DNA from: Talinum fruticosum
Taxonomy: Eukaryota; Streptophyta; Magnoliopsida; Caryophyllales; Talinaceae
Assembly: GCA_021018815.1 (NCBI GenBank)
Contig: JAITYX010000016.1
Location: 2,982,001-3,046,000, forward strand
Direction of reading: 5' to 3'
Length of the DNA: 64,000 bases
Below, piece by piece: positions 1 through 11,340 of this stretch; the stretch's first letter is position 1, and each line of letters begins with the position of its first letter. The notes under the pieces were generated by a model. It saw nothing but the letters and a program-made list of their open reading frames with translations. It did not search any database and had not been told where the DNA came from. The position numbers and the translations under genes were made by a program.

Positions 1-160
1 CGATCGAGCATTTTGCTGTTATTCTGAGGAGGAGGAGGAGAAAGAGTAAAGATCATGAACCCATTATGTGCTATACCTTTCTCACTTACTTTAGAGCCTT
101 TAGATTAATTACCAGTATACTTGTATGTAATGTTTTTGTGTAATTTTTTTTTTTTTTTTT
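1..160 (+). other. 3' UTR of an upstream LRR receptor kinase copy (partial)
   Basis: The first about 140 bases resemble the 3' UTRs of the receptor kinase genes further along. A purine-rich stretch ending in gagtaaagat matches the aggagaagaataaagat stretch after copy B (about 45400). A later TTTAGAGCCTTTAGATTA...CTTGTATGTAATG stretch matches the segment near 45450-45485. It should therefore be the transcript tail of one more copy whose coding part lies left of the window. A poly-T run near 143-169 follows. The match is by eye and includes small gaps. Confidence 0.55.
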
Positions 161-1140
161 TTTTTTTTTGGTTTATGAATTCTTCTACACATATAATTCA
201 AATATGTTATAGAGGGTAAGTGTTGGATTTCATTGCTTCACGGCAAGTCCAACCATTTCATTGAAAATACTTTTTACAGATTTCTACCAAAATGTAATAA
301 AACAGATTGAACATAACTTTCCCAGGAAAAGAACAAGCCTTGAAATTTTTTTTTATCAAACTTGAGAAACTAATTAATTGGATCACATAGTTTTGTGGTA
401 ATCTTAATGTAACTATGATCACATAATTTTGTGGTAATCGTAATTACAAAATATATTTTTTACTATTACGATACTGTCGTACACAATTACAAATTTATTT
501 ATAATACAAAGTTAATTACATCAAACCAAACACTATATAAATTTTATCGAACATGCAGTAAGTTCTTTGTGCTGTTCCTTCGTGAGCTCAAGAGGACTGA
601 AAACTTCTACATCCTCAAATTCAATTGGCGAAAAAAAGGAAATGACTTAATTCTTGTTGGAGGGCTAATTAAAACGCTAGCCCTCAAAGTCCTTGATGTC
701 CATCCTCCACCAAGAAACGGAACATTTTTGCTGGCATATTTAATATGTTGACTTTTAAATGTGACAGAGAATTTTCTTTGCTATAGTTAGTAATCTAGGT
801 GAGAATATTAATTCAATAGTCCAAAAATGCTGTCACATTGCAAATTACAATGATAGAGGTACGATTACAAATGAAATGTCGTTTATACAGAGATATTTAT
901 ATAAAGATAAGATTACATATATCTGAATTTTAACAAATTTCGTAATAGAGACACTCATATCAAGAGTTGTTATTATTAAAAAACAGTCAACCCGATAGTT
1001 TAAATATATTTGTAAAACAACATAACTTGTCCACTCAGCTCGTCACTAAATAACCATATACATGCAACTATTAGATTATTGGATGAGAAGGAGCTGAGGA
1101 CTTCTTCTCCTACCCTTAAGTGGCTTTGCCCTTTAATAGA
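161..1140. other. AT-rich intergenic DNA
   Basis: No convincing gene. The one longer open frame (431-751) has no recognisable domain and a composition typical of random AT-rich sequence. Confidence 0.5.
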
Positions 1141-1479
1141 TCAGGAGAAATCTCGAGCAATACCCAATAAACTAGTCAAAAGTTGAGCAGGTTGAGATAT
1201 CATAACCATATGATCTGAGTCTTTAATTAATTCAACTCGAGTGGGCGGGTTTTTCTTGATCATCCATTCTTGAAATTGCTTAGGCCAAATGTGGTCTTTT
1301 TCTGAAAGAATAAGAACCCGTTTCACTGACCCGTAATTCGCTTCTGTAAACACTAGCTCTTCTGCACTGGTAAACGGGACTGGTCTCACCAGCATAATTG
1401 CCAAAGCTACATCCTGCCAAATATATATATGGAGAGAGAGAATTAAGATTACAAAAACAGTACTGCATTTATTAATTGT

Positions 1480-1557
<78 letters not shown>

Positions 1558-2444
1558 GCGTTAAATATACAATTTAATTACCTCATGTGGGCTATACTGA
1601 TAGAGTTCTTGGGATATGTACTTGGGCCCGAAGACGAGACTGGTGGGAGGATTGTTGGGCCCGTTGTCATAGTAGAGCTTGTTGTCCAATGATAATCCAA
1701 ATTCCTTGACCGCCTTCGTTATATAATTAAGAGATTTAAGTATTATCTTTTAAAAATTGTATATAATTATAAAGTTAGTTATAAACAGTTGTAAGTAGTT
1801 ATAAAAAATTATGATTAACTATAAAAAGTTGTAAGAGTATAAGCTAAAGTTGAAAAAAAACAGATATCAGAAGGACCCTAAATCAAGTGTGGTAGGATTT
1901 GATTCGTTCAAAGTTTCAAATCCAATTTATTATGTGACCATAAAACTTTAGATGAAACATTCTTGAGTCCCGAGCCAAACTAAGTTATTTTTCTTACCTT
2001 TTGAGCAATAACAGAGAAAGGGAGGGAAGGGCCAGGCATAGCAGCAGTTAGAAAGACAGCCACAGAGATCTTCTGAGGGAAGAGCTCCATAGCCTGGGAT
2101 ATGACAGTTCCTCCCATGCTATGGCCAACGAGTATGACCTTCCGGGTTGGAGGGATAGACTCCATGAAATCGAGCACTGGCTTAGAGTAATCTGAGAAGG
2201 TTCGGATCTCATTAACCCGCAAGAGATTGATCCCAGAAGCCCCTAAATCAAGGGCTGTGACGTTGTGGCCATAAGATTGTAGTGATGGAACCAGCTTGTA
2301 CCATGACCATGCTCCCAAACCAGCCCCATGAACCAGCACAAAATGCTTAGGTTGGTGCTCTGTAAATGCAGAGACACCAGCAAAGAAGAGAGTCACGAGG
2401 GTGAGGGAAACTACCATAATTACAGGATTTCTCATGTTCTTCAT
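1141..2444 (-). CDS. Methylesterase (MES/SABP2-like alpha/beta hydrolase), 3 exons
   Basis: Exons on the minus strand are 2444-1998, 1713-1582 and 1413-1141. All introns are GT-AG in phase 0, giving 283 residues. It belongs to the plant MES family, which hydrolyses methyl esters of salicylate, jasmonate or IAA or acts on related esters; the substrate cannot be read from sequence. The N-terminus carries the oxyanion motif HGAG (about 39-42) and the nucleophile elbow GHSMGG (Ser109). The last exon supplies the acid in LSEKDHIW (Asp233) and His261 in DSDHM, so the catalytic triad is complete. The middle exon holds the family motif PPTSLVFGPKYIS. Residues 6-26 are strongly hydrophobic (VIMVVSLTLVTLFF), which looks like a signal peptide or anchor; typical MES proteins start directly at the core. 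The first ATG at 2444 is preceded by a plausible leader. Intron 1 contains a MITE-like repeat and intron 2 an (AT)n array. No disruption is visible. Confidence 0.9.
1482..1557. repeat. (AT)n microsatellite in MES intron 2
   Basis: About 76 bp of nearly perfect AT dinucleotides, with one G interruption near the right end. Confidence 0.95.
1737..1882. repeat. MITE-like repeat in MES intron 1
   Basis: AT-rich block made of variants of GTTATAAAAAGTTGTAAG and ending in a GGACCCTAAATC-type edge. A related block lies at 45618-45725 after receptor kinase B, and a looser relative at 12415-12645. Ends and target duplication are not clear. Confidence 0.5.
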
Positions 2445-3027
2445 CTTTCGCTTGAATGGGTCCTTTTTACCTCCATTTGCTTATCAACCATTCAACTTAT
2501 ATAGGAGAAAGAGTTACATTTTATACAGCGGTATCGGGTCCATGGATGCCGCGGGACACTAAAAGGTAAAAGCCGGGATAAAAAATATTGTTCTTTTTTA
2601 AACCCCTAAACCTCCTATCCAAAACCAATTTCCCTCCTCGTGTCATTTTTTTACACGTGGCTTTGTATTACAAATTTCAGGTCCACGATATAACTTTTAA
2701 AAAAGAGACAATAAATTTAATATGTTTTATTTTTATTTCTTTCAAGTCAAAGAATCGATTTAATAAAAAAATTAAAGTAATTACTCAAACTTATTATACG
2801 TACTCTAATATATGGGACATTAATTATAGATAAAATTCTGTAGATTGTGCAATTTCTTTCTCTCGTTTCTGCTACCACATTTTACTTGTATTGAACAAGT
2901 GTGCGTACACCTATTTTTTGTTAGTACATGTTTTTTAGTCCAATCAATGTGCTTTCATTTTTCTTTAATATAAATCTTTTGGAATTAGTCTAAGAGAGAT
3001 GAGATATTTATAAATTATATAGGTAAG

Positions 3028-3076
<49 letters not shown>

Positions 3077-3283
3077 AAACCCTTCATAAGCAGGAGCCAC
3101 TTACATGAGTACGTGCAAGTGGACTGAAAGGTGCTTGCCATCAAAGGTCGGCTGGGCAAAGTCCGAAGTTAGCTTAATTAAAGTCAGATTGGTCAGCTCA
3201 TCTTTGCATTCATTTTTAGTTGGTTGGTCGATTAACCGAATTGACTTCGTCACTTGGGCAAAATAATCCAAGTCATAGTGTCC
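2445..3283. other. Intergenic: MES promoter side and AT-rich DNA
   Basis: The left end should contain the MES promoter; a TATATAGGAG-like stretch lies near 2497-2506 upstream of its ATG. The rest shows no gene. The short open frames 2588-2833 and 3101-3292 have no recognisable domain. Confidence 0.4.
3030..3074. repeat. (AT)n microsatellite
   Basis: About 45 bp of alternating A and T. Confidence 0.95.
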
Positions 3284-3363
3284 ATATCTCATGGCCCTCC
3301 TTTTACTTCATCTCTCGTGCCAGTGCTTTGTGATTATGTTGTCCTCAGTTCTTCATCGTCGGT
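3284..3363 (+). pseudogene. 5' stub of an LRR receptor kinase copy (signal peptide only)
   Basis: ATGGCCCTCCTTTTACTTC and the following TTATGTTGTCCTCAGTTCT line up with the first about 70 coding bases of copies A, B, C and D. In the homologous frame it reads FYFIS...LCCPQF, with a TGA inside. The copies read LYLIS or FYLIL ... CCPQFSIAG. Similarity stops right after the signal-peptide region, where a run of degenerate repeat sequence (3364-3610) begins. This is therefore a truncated copy of the receptor family about 1.1 kb upstream of copy A. Confidence 0.7.
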
Positions 3364-4416
3364 CGAAAAAGTTACCCAACCCAAATCGATAATTCAAAAT
3401 TCAAACTGAACTAAATTCAATCCGTATATTTTTCACAAGAGTGTTTTGTCTTTACAAGACAACTTTATTAAACCAAATATAAGTAACCCGAAGTCAACCC
3501 GACTTGAACCCGAACTCGACGTAACTCAAAACTTAACCGAATCGTAATGACATGAACATGACCTGAACCGAACTAACCCAAATTACTCAATTTTCAGGTA
3601 TAATCGAAAGTGCTTAAAACGCAGCCTAAAATTCCTTTATGACCATTCTTTAGCAAAGAAATTATTCATTTTTCATTGGCTTAATTAATATGTTGACTTC
3701 ACCCCCTAAATTCAATAACCCCAACCAAAAACAAAAAAGATAATTAGATTGTATTCATATAATTGTATTCATATAATTGTCACATAAAGTAAGAATTTTT
3801 TTGTTCGAAAAGATGTCACATTACATCTCACAACAATAGAGTTAAGATTGAGATGAAAATCGGGGTTTGTCTGTTGCTAGTAGGAGGGGAAGCATTTTAA
3901 TCTTACAATCCTCCCGAGAATTTTCTTTGATGACTTTCTTTACTGAAAAAAACCTAATATTGTCTTACTTTTCGTCTCTACTAATATATTAGCTTGCATC
4001 AAACATTCACAAAGGTCTTGAGAAGGACTAAATATATCATCTTACAGGGCGGGTGAATAGGGTGAATTTTTTAATTTAAGTTATTGAACAAATCAACTAG
4101 TGCTTAGAATTGAGATTGCGTTACGTAAGTGGACAAGAATTGAAGTAGATTTCATGGGTGCGTTTTTTATCAAAGCCCATCCGACGCCCTCCAAAGTCAA
4201 TTTTTAGTAAGAATTTTCAAAAGCGGGAAAGTTTCATCTTTTTCTACTCGATTGATGTCATCCTTCTTTTCATGATTTTCGTTAGCTGGTGTTTTTGGAT
4301 TAAATAACATCGTTGACTTGCTTGCTGGAGTTACTTCTGACCAGAATAACAACATGGCTTTCATATACATCTGAACATCGTTTGTTCGCACCCAAATTAT
4401 TTTACAAAACAATGTC
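3364..4416. other. Intergenic DNA and promoter of receptor kinase A
   Basis: 3364-3610 is rich in AACCCGAA/GACCTGAACCG motifs, typical of degenerate plant MITE subterminal repeats, but ends could not be defined. From about 4300 the sequence resembles the 5' flanks of copies B and D, with a W-box core TTGAC at 4313-4317 in the shared GTTGACTTGCTT context. A clear copy of the TATAAATTGG block of C and D is missing here. Confidence 0.45.
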
Positions 4417-7400
4417 ATGGCCCGGCTCTCGTTTTACTTGATCCTTTGTGTGTGCTTCTGTTGTCCTCAGTTCTCCATTGCAGGGAATAATGAGACGGAC
4501 CGCCTAGCCCTGCTTGAAATCAAAGCCAAAATAACCCATGACCCTCTCGGTGTTACAAGATCATGGAACAACACCCTCCACTTTTGTGAGTGGCGCGGTG
4601 TTACCTGTAGTGCTAAGCACATGAGAGTGATAGAACTGCACCTCAATTCTTCTGAGCTCACCGGCTCCCTCTCTCCATACATGGGAAATTTAACCTTTCT
4701 TAGGAAACTTTACCTTCAGAATAACAGTTTCATCGGCTCAATCCCTCCTGACATAGGCCGTTTGCATAGACTGCAACGTCTTGCACTCTTCAATAATTCC
4801 CTCCAAGGAGAGATTCCATCAAATATATCGGGGTGCTATAGTCTCACTGTTCTATCCCTTGGAAATAACAACTTGGTTGGAGAGATCCCCCTGAGGTAGG
4901 CTCTTTATCTCATTTGCAGTTTATTTCCTTAGGCTACACTGACCTGGAAGGGACCATCCCTCCATCTCTTGGGAACTTATCATCTCTTGATTCCCTTCTT
5001 TTATTTCGCTGCAAGTTGTCAGGGAAGATCCCAGATAGCTTAGGCAAACTAAACAAGTTAACTCGTTTGGGGTTAAGCATGAATAAGCTATCGGGAGAAG
5101 TCCCACCTTCGATCTTCAATCTCTCATCCTTGATGGGTCTAGATTTAGGAGAGAATCAACTAGAAGGAAGCTTGCCTTCAGATTTAGGCAACATGCTTCC
5201 ATATCTTGAGCTGCTTTACATAAACTGGAATAGATTCACTGGATTTATTCCTCCTTCGATATCGAATTCCTCAAATCTAGAAAATCTTGAATTAACTTCA
5301 AACTATCTTCGAGGTCAAGTTCCTTCGTTCCACAAATTGACAAGGGTTAGGAAAATTTTGATTGCTGGAAACTCTCTTGGAAATGGGCAAACTAGTGATC
5401 TAAACTTTGTTTATTCATTGGCCAATTCCTCCAACTTTCAAGAGCTTGAAATAAGTAATAACAACTTTGAAGGAGTTTTTCCTAGGATCATTTGCAATTT
5501 CTCGATGCTGACAGTACTAGGAATAGAAGGGAATCAGATATCCGGACAAATTCCTTCTTGCATAAGAAATGTAGCATATTTAGTGTGGTTTGTTGCAGAC
5601 CGATGCCAACTCTCTGGTACCATCCCCGAGAGCATTGGTGAGCTCCAGAACCTGGGACTTTTAGCATTAGGTAACAACCAACTATCGGGGCAACTACCAA
5701 CCTCCATTGGAAATTTAACCCAAGTTGCTACACTCTCATTGGGCGGAAATAATTTGGAAGGTCAAATACCCTTAACTATAGAAAACTGCAAAAACCTTCA
5801 AGAGTTGGATCTTTCTCACAACAAATTAAGTGGCAGGATCCCTTTGCCTATTTTCAGCCTCTCTACCTTATCCAAGGATCTTAACATATCTTACAATAAG
5901 CTAACAGGACTCCTCCCTGCTGAAGTTGGGGGATTGACAGCACTAGGTGCTCTTGACATTTCTCAAAACAAGTTATCGGGTGCAATACCAAGCACTCTTG
6001 GTGCTTGTGTAAGCTTAGAGATCCTTAACATGGGCGGGAACTTCTTCCAAGGAGCCATCCCATCCTCTTTGGCCACATTAATGGGTCTTCAAGAATTGAA
6101 TCTGTCTCATAATAATTTATCTGGCAAAATTCCAGATTTTCTAGAGAAATTCAAGTTGCACAAGCTAGATCTTTCCGACAATAACCTTGAAGGTAAGATA
6201 CCCATTGGTGGCATCTTCAACAATGCAACTGGTCTTTCAGTATCTGGAAACAACGGGCTTTGTGGAGGTATACCTATACTGAAACTGCCTCAGTGCAGCT
6301 TCAATAAGGCCCAGAAAGGAACACTCAACCGCAGAATGAGACTAATAATTGTATTTGTCTCTGTGTTTTTCGGAGTTATTTTGTTGGTGACAATTGCGTT
6401 TTTATATGCCTTCTGTTGCAAAAAGAGAAGGAAGAAACTCCTGACAAATGTAAATACTCAAAATTCAAATGATCCCCTAGCGCATTCATCTTACCAGAGC
6501 CTTCTGAAAGCCACGAATGGTTTTTCTTCTGAAAATGTGATTGGCAGTGGCACCTTTGGAGTTGTATACAAAGGAATCTTTGATCATGGTGAAACAATTG
6601 TAGCTATCAAGAAATTCAACCTTGAGCATAGAGGTGCTTCCAAGAGTTTCATGGCTGAGTGTGAGGTCCTCCGAAACATAAGACAACGCAATCTGGTCAA
6701 GGTGGTCAGCGTCTGTTCAGGTATTGATTATCAAGGGAATGATTTTAAGGCTTTGGTGTATGAGTACATGGTGAATGGGAGTTTGGAGGATTGGTTGCAT
6801 CCACAACCATCTACCAATTTTGAAGGAACAAGTTATGCACGGAAGAATTTGAATCTTGTCCAACGATTTAATATTGCAGTTGATGTTGCTTTTGCCTTGG
6901 AGTATCTTCATCATGGTTATGATGATCCTATAGTTCATTGTGATCTCAAGCCAGGAAATGTTCTCCTCGACGATGAGATGGTTGCACATGTTGGTGACTT
7001 TGGGCTGGCCAAATTCCTTGCAAGAGGCATCCCGAGCTCTAGTGTTAATCAATCTAGCTCTGTGGGAGTTAAAGGGACAGTGGGTTATGCTCCTCCAGGT
7101 AAGAAACTAAAATATCCCTGGAAAAACACTTGGAGACAAATGAGTAGTCCATACATATAACATAATAGCTTTTACTCTGGTTCATTTTCTTTCTTTCTTT
7201 TTTTGTTATAACATTTTTTGTGTACTGCAGAGTATGGTATGGGAAATGAGGTATCGGAATATGGTGACATCTACAGCTTTGGGATCCTATTACTAGAGAT
7301 GTTTACTGGAAAGAGGCCAACAGACAATATGTTTAAAGAAAGTTTCAGTATCCACAACTTTGTGAAAGCTGTTATGCCTGAACAAGTGCTTGAAATTCTT

Positions 7401-7827
7401 GACAATGCCCTTCTTGAAGACATAGTTCGGGATGAGAAAATCACAATGGATGCACACCAAGAAGCACACAGTAGCAATATAGCGTTAGAGGCCTTGATTT
7501 CAGTTCTCGAAATTGCACTTTCTTGCTCAGCTGAGCTCCCACAAGAAAGGACGGACATGAAGTATGTTGCTGCCAAGTTGTCTTCAATAAGAAACAAGTT
7601 TGCCGGAACTGATTTAACAACACAACAAAGGGGAAACCGAGCTGGTAAAATACATTCTACTTTAATGCTGGTCTGCCTCTATCTACCTTTTAGTTAAATT
7701 CTTTTTTCAGACAGATCGTATTTTGTGAACTTAGTTGTTTCAGTATGTGAAACTACATTTATACTATAATAAGGAATTCACCTCAGAATGCTTCAAGTAA
7801 TATTCTATTCATCTGATTGCAGGGTAG
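4417..7827 (+). CDS. LRR-XII receptor-like kinase, copy A (one frameshift)
   Basis: Transmembrane receptor kinase of the EFR/Xa21/At3g47570 type. Exons: 4417-7098, 7231-7644, 7823-7827. Order: signal peptide (1-22), LRRNT cap (NNETDRLALLEIKAKI...CEWRGVTC), about twenty extracellular LRRs, a transmembrane segment (LIIVFVSVFFGVILL) and an intracellular kinase. The kinase has glycine loop IGSGTFGVVYKG, catalytic Lys in VAIKKF, HCDLKPGNVLLDD (non-RD: Cys before the catalytic Asp), DFGLAKF and APPE split by intron 1. Intron 1 (132 bp) interrupts the codon after APP, as in C. The reading frame breaks once: the C5 run at 4887-4891 lacks one C, so IPPELGSL becomes IPLR-stop. The frame resumes in the -1 frame through the rest of the exon (open from 4914). 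Everything downstream is intact, so this is either a very young pseudogene or a sequence error. The ATG at 4417 is used because the one at 4412 runs into a stop. The C-terminus is ...NRAG-stop. Confidence 0.85.
4887..4891 (+). other. One-base frameshift in copy A (C-run)
   Basis: ATCCCCCTGAGGTAGG has five C where the reading frame needs six (ATC CCC CCT GAG). Copy B has ATT CCT CCT GAG and is in frame here. Copy C has the same five-C state at 46744-46748. Confidence 0.85.
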
Positions 7828-8344
7828 ACAAGGATGAAGTCCTAACTTAATTGCCACCAGTTAACTTCTGAACAAATACAATCATGTGTCGCTGAGAAGA
7901 AGAGTATATTGCAGAGTTCTTTTTAGATCATCTACTTATGTCATCTTGTTTTGCCCAATTAATAGACTATGTACTGGTCCATGATACTATCTTTTATAGG
8001 GTTCTCTTTATATTGGACAACCTAGAGGCATTTAATTAGCATACCTTTTTTTCTCTTTTTCTGTGGCTAAGAAACCATTTTTAAAATTTGGTAAATTTTT
8101 AAAACTTTGAAGAAAGTTAAGTGATTTTTTAAAAATCATAATCATTTAGGAGAGAACAGTATAATTCAATCAGTTGACACAATATTACGATAACTACTAT
8201 TAATAGAAGGTTTTAAAATTCACTCAACTTCTCAAACTATAATATGAATATTCTATTATTTCCAGGATAAAAAAACTCCAAAATATTTTCGATATCATAT
8301 TAGTTAATTGGCCTTTTAAATTAAATTTTCTCTTCCGTTTCATG
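7828..8344. other. 3' UTR and flank of copy A
   Basis: Begins with the shared tail ACAAGGATGAAGTCCTAAC and an AGAAGAAGAGTA stretch comparable to the other copies. The rest is AT-rich with no gene. Confidence 0.5.
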
Positions 8345-8691
8345 TAGGGGTGTGCAAAACCGGTTAACCGCGTTTCGGTTAACCGAAAATCGGTTAACCG
8401 GAATTTCGGATAGTGAAAAACCCGAACCGTAACCGATCCGAATTTTCCGGTTAACCGACATTTCGGTTAACCGAATTTTCGGATCGCAAATTTCCCGATC
8501 CGTAACCGAACCGAAAAATCCGGTTAACCGGAAAAATCGGATCGGTTTACGGTTAACCGTTATTTGAAAAAAATTCTCAGTTTTGCAAAATTAAATCTAA
8601 AAATCATAGAAGCAAAACAAATTGTTCTTGAGTTATAATACACAAAGTGAAGTCCACGACAATTTCCCGTCTACACCAAAAACACGAATTC

Positions 8692-8722
<31 letters not shown>

Positions 8723-9410
8723 AGGGGAACCCGAGTCGAGCGTCACCGGCCGGTAATAGTTGGTAGGTCGCCGGTAGGTAGCCGATTGCCGTGGAACGAG
8801 GACAAAGGAGGAGGCAGAGGGAGAGAGAGAGGAGGGGAGCGACGGACAACCGGGCGAGAGAACCGCAGCAAGAGAGTGAGAGGAGCGACGCCGGGCCGGT
8901 TATCGTCGGCAGATCGCCGGTAGTTCGCCGGTTGCTTGCCGCGAACGAGGACAGAGGGGGAGGCAGAGGGAGAGAGAGAGGAGGGGAGCGACAGCACAAC
9001 CGGGCGAGAGAACCGCAGCAAGAGAGTGAGAGGAGCGACGCCGGGCCGGTTATCGTCGGCAGATCGCCGGTAGGTCGCCGGTTGCTCGCCGCAGAACGAG
9101 GACAGAGGGGGAGGCGAGAGGGAGAGAGAGAGGAGCAGCAAGAGAGTGAGAGGAGGAGGCGGAACGAGAATGACGACGGAGGAGGAGGCGAGGCACGAGG
9201 GTTTCCTTTCAAATTTCAATTTCAAGCGTTTTTTTAAAAAATTCGGATCGGTTAACCGGCGGTTAACCTAAAATTTTCAAAACGCGAACCGTATCCGAAC
9301 CGTTAACCGAAAAAGACCGGTTCGGTCAACCGAACCGATTTTTCACAAAAATTAATCGGTTAACCGCTTTTTTTCGGTTTTCGGTTTCGGTTTTTCCGCA
9401 CACCCCTAAA
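8345..9410. mobile_element. Non-autonomous hAT-like element with GGTTAACC palindromes
   Basis: The left end TAGGGGTGTGCAAAACCGG mirrors the right end CCGCACACCCCTA as a terminal inverted repeat. GTTTCATG lies directly before it (8337-8344) and again at 9411-9418, an 8-bp direct repeat as made by hAT transposases (two extra A lie at the right edge). The left 220 bp hold seven perfect copies of the palindrome CGGTTAACCG, and the right 170 bp hold two perfect and two near copies, probably subterminal transposase-binding sites. The middle (8740-9200) is unusually GC-rich and built of about 150-bp tandem repeats. No transposase is encoded. Confidence 0.8.
8794..9155. repeat. GC-rich tandem repeat, about 150-bp unit, about 2.3 copies
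   Basis: Units begin GAACGAGGACA at 8794, 8943 and 9094, giving periods of 149 and 151 bp. The third copy is partial. The units are purine-rich (GAGAGAGAG, GGAGCGAC) with ATCGCCGGT blocks. Open frames on both strands here are by-products of the repeat and carry no domain. Confidence 0.85.
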
Positions 9411-9418
9411 GTTTCATG

Positions 9419-10215
9419 TGGGATTATCTCATATAAGACATATCATGACGTGAACACTATCATAATGACTTTTAAAATTTAATTTGGACTGACTAATTTT
9501 TATTTAGAAGTGACTAATAAAATTCATTGCCATATGAACTCACTCATGAATATAAAAGTCATATAAGACATATGAACACTAATTGTGAGACATTCTTAGC
9601 CAAATATTTATATTTTTTAAAATCTTCATATAAACTAAGTATAGCCAATTTAAAAACAAAAAGTGACTAAAAATGCATTTCACCATCACACAATATTTTC
9701 TTTGCCATATATTCTAGGTAAGGTAAGAATAGCATATATGAACACAATAATTGTGGATTAAATTTGATGACTTGACTTGCAATTCTTTATGCCAGAAGAA
9801 AAAATAAGAGAGAAAAATTTTGATAGAAAAACTCATGGAAAATTTTGTCAATTTGGTCAATGATATTTTCCTTTCAAAATTGAGAGGAAAATGGAAGAAA
9901 AAATTCACAAAGAGAGAGAAATGGAGAAAAGAGAGAATTTTATTAAGAAAGACCATTAAGAATTTTCTCTCCTCTCTCAATTAATCAATGCAATTGAGTA
10001 TTTTCTCTCTTCTCTCCATGACAATGTGGTGATGGATAAAATGTTGGAAAATAATTATAATTTTTTTCCCTCTATTTTTCATTGAACCAAGCACAAGAAA
10101 AAAAAATTAATTTCCCTTAACTTTTTTCCTCACCACTTTTTTTCCATTTAAATTTTCTTTCCAATCTATTTTCTTCAAATCAAATAGAGCCAGGGTGTAT
10201 TTACACACGACAGTC
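9419..10215. other. AT-rich intergenic DNA
   Basis: No gene recognised. Pyrimidine/purine-rich blocks with TTTTCCTC and GGAAAA patterns (9830-10190) look like a degenerate MITE; no ends defined. Confidence 0.4.
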
Positions 10216-10545
10216 TCATGAATAACTATGCGTTCCAAGAAATATTATTTTGTAAAGGTCCACTATAATTTCAATCTCATTATAACCATAAACCTGTTGA
10301 ATAGAAACCTCAAATTGAGTATACATTGTACAAAAGAAATTCACAATATGAGTATAGATTTTAAGTTGTCTCTCATAAGAAACACCTAATGACCTGATAT
10401 AATCATCCACGATGCATAGAAAATAGTGACATCTACTGCGAGGAGTACGACAATATCCCCATGAATCACTATATATTAGAGCAAAAGGTCTATCTGTATT
10501 TGAATAAGTAACTAACATGAAAGGGATACCTAATTTGCTTTGTTC
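10216..10545 (-). mobile_element. Degenerate Ty1/copia integrase fragment
   Basis: Reads RPFALIYSDSWG...YFLCIVDDYIR and a weak tail up to QFEV. This corresponds to the integrase core of copia polyproteins (LIHSDVWGP...FVTFIDDYTR...TQF). The first catalytic Asp (SDSWG) and the DDY motif are visible; further matches fade. No LTRs or other domains were found nearby, so this is an isolated relic. Confidence 0.65.
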
Positions 10546-10655
10546 AACTTAAAGAAGTTTATAATAGTGAAAACAAACTACCAAAAGATGGATATATAGC
10601 CAAAGAAACGATTTCTTACTTTGAACTACAGCAAAAACCAATCCTTTTGCACTGC

Positions 10656-11340
10656 TAGGGATGGTAATAGGTCCGGGATCTGACCCATACCGCGCAGATC
10701 CGACTTGAATTATCGAGTTTGGGTTCAAAATTTTAGACCCAATGGGTCCGGATCCAAGTGATATTAAATGGGTTTGGGTCCGGGTGTAAGTGATATTAAA
10801 TGGGTTTGGGTTTGGGTCTAGAATTTGGACCCGGACTCATGGACCCGATTAAATTTTTTTTACATATGACTTAAGCTTGTCTTACCCTAATTCTCTTAAA
10901 CAATTCAATCAATTCTTGTCTCATTTGCTTATTATCAATCATCTTACATATCTCTCAAACACTTTTTATCACATTTTTTTTTCAAATGTGTTCACTTTGT
11001 TTGATTTTTGAATATTTGTTTTAATTTGTCAATTTATAGATAATCTAAGTGCATGTGTGAAAAATAAGAAATTTGTGTTGTCTATAAATGTGTAATAATA
11101 TTCAATGATATAGAAGAATGATAAGATTATGTTATTTCTCAACAATTTTAGTTTGAAATAGTCTAGACCCATTTAGGTTCTATTTAGAACCCATGAACCC
11201 GCAGACCCAGCGGATTTGGGTCCGGGTCCATGCTTTACATACCCGACAGGTCCGGGTTGGGTCTAGGTCCTAATTCAAAAAAATTAAACAGGTCTAAGTT
11301 CATTTGGACCCGACCCATATCTGACCCATTGTCGTCCCTA
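10656..11340. mobile_element. hAT-like MITE with GACCC-rich ends
   Basis: Left end TAGGGATGGTAATAGGTCC and right end ...ATTGTCGTCCCTA are inverted repeats. Both flanks are filled with GGGTCCGGGT/GGACCCGACCC motifs. The flanking 8-mers TGCACTGC and AGCACTTT match at five positions, a possible decayed 8-bp target duplication. The interior is AT-rich and non-coding. Confidence 0.65.

Noticed and set aside
4197..4418. Minus-strand open frame just before copy A
   Set aside because: It lies in the promoter region, has no domain, and the sense strand is conserved promoter sequence of the receptor family.
4893..4916. GT...AG pair (GTAGGCTC...TTTGCAG) spanning the frameshift in copy A, as if a tiny intron
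   Set aside because: It is only about 24 nt, far below plant intron size, and its removal does not restore the LRR frame.
8604..9237. Long open frames on both strands in the GC-rich centre of the hAT-like element
   Set aside because: They are by-products of the 150-bp tandem repeat: low-complexity Ser/Leu/Pro or Arg/Glu text with no domain or start context.
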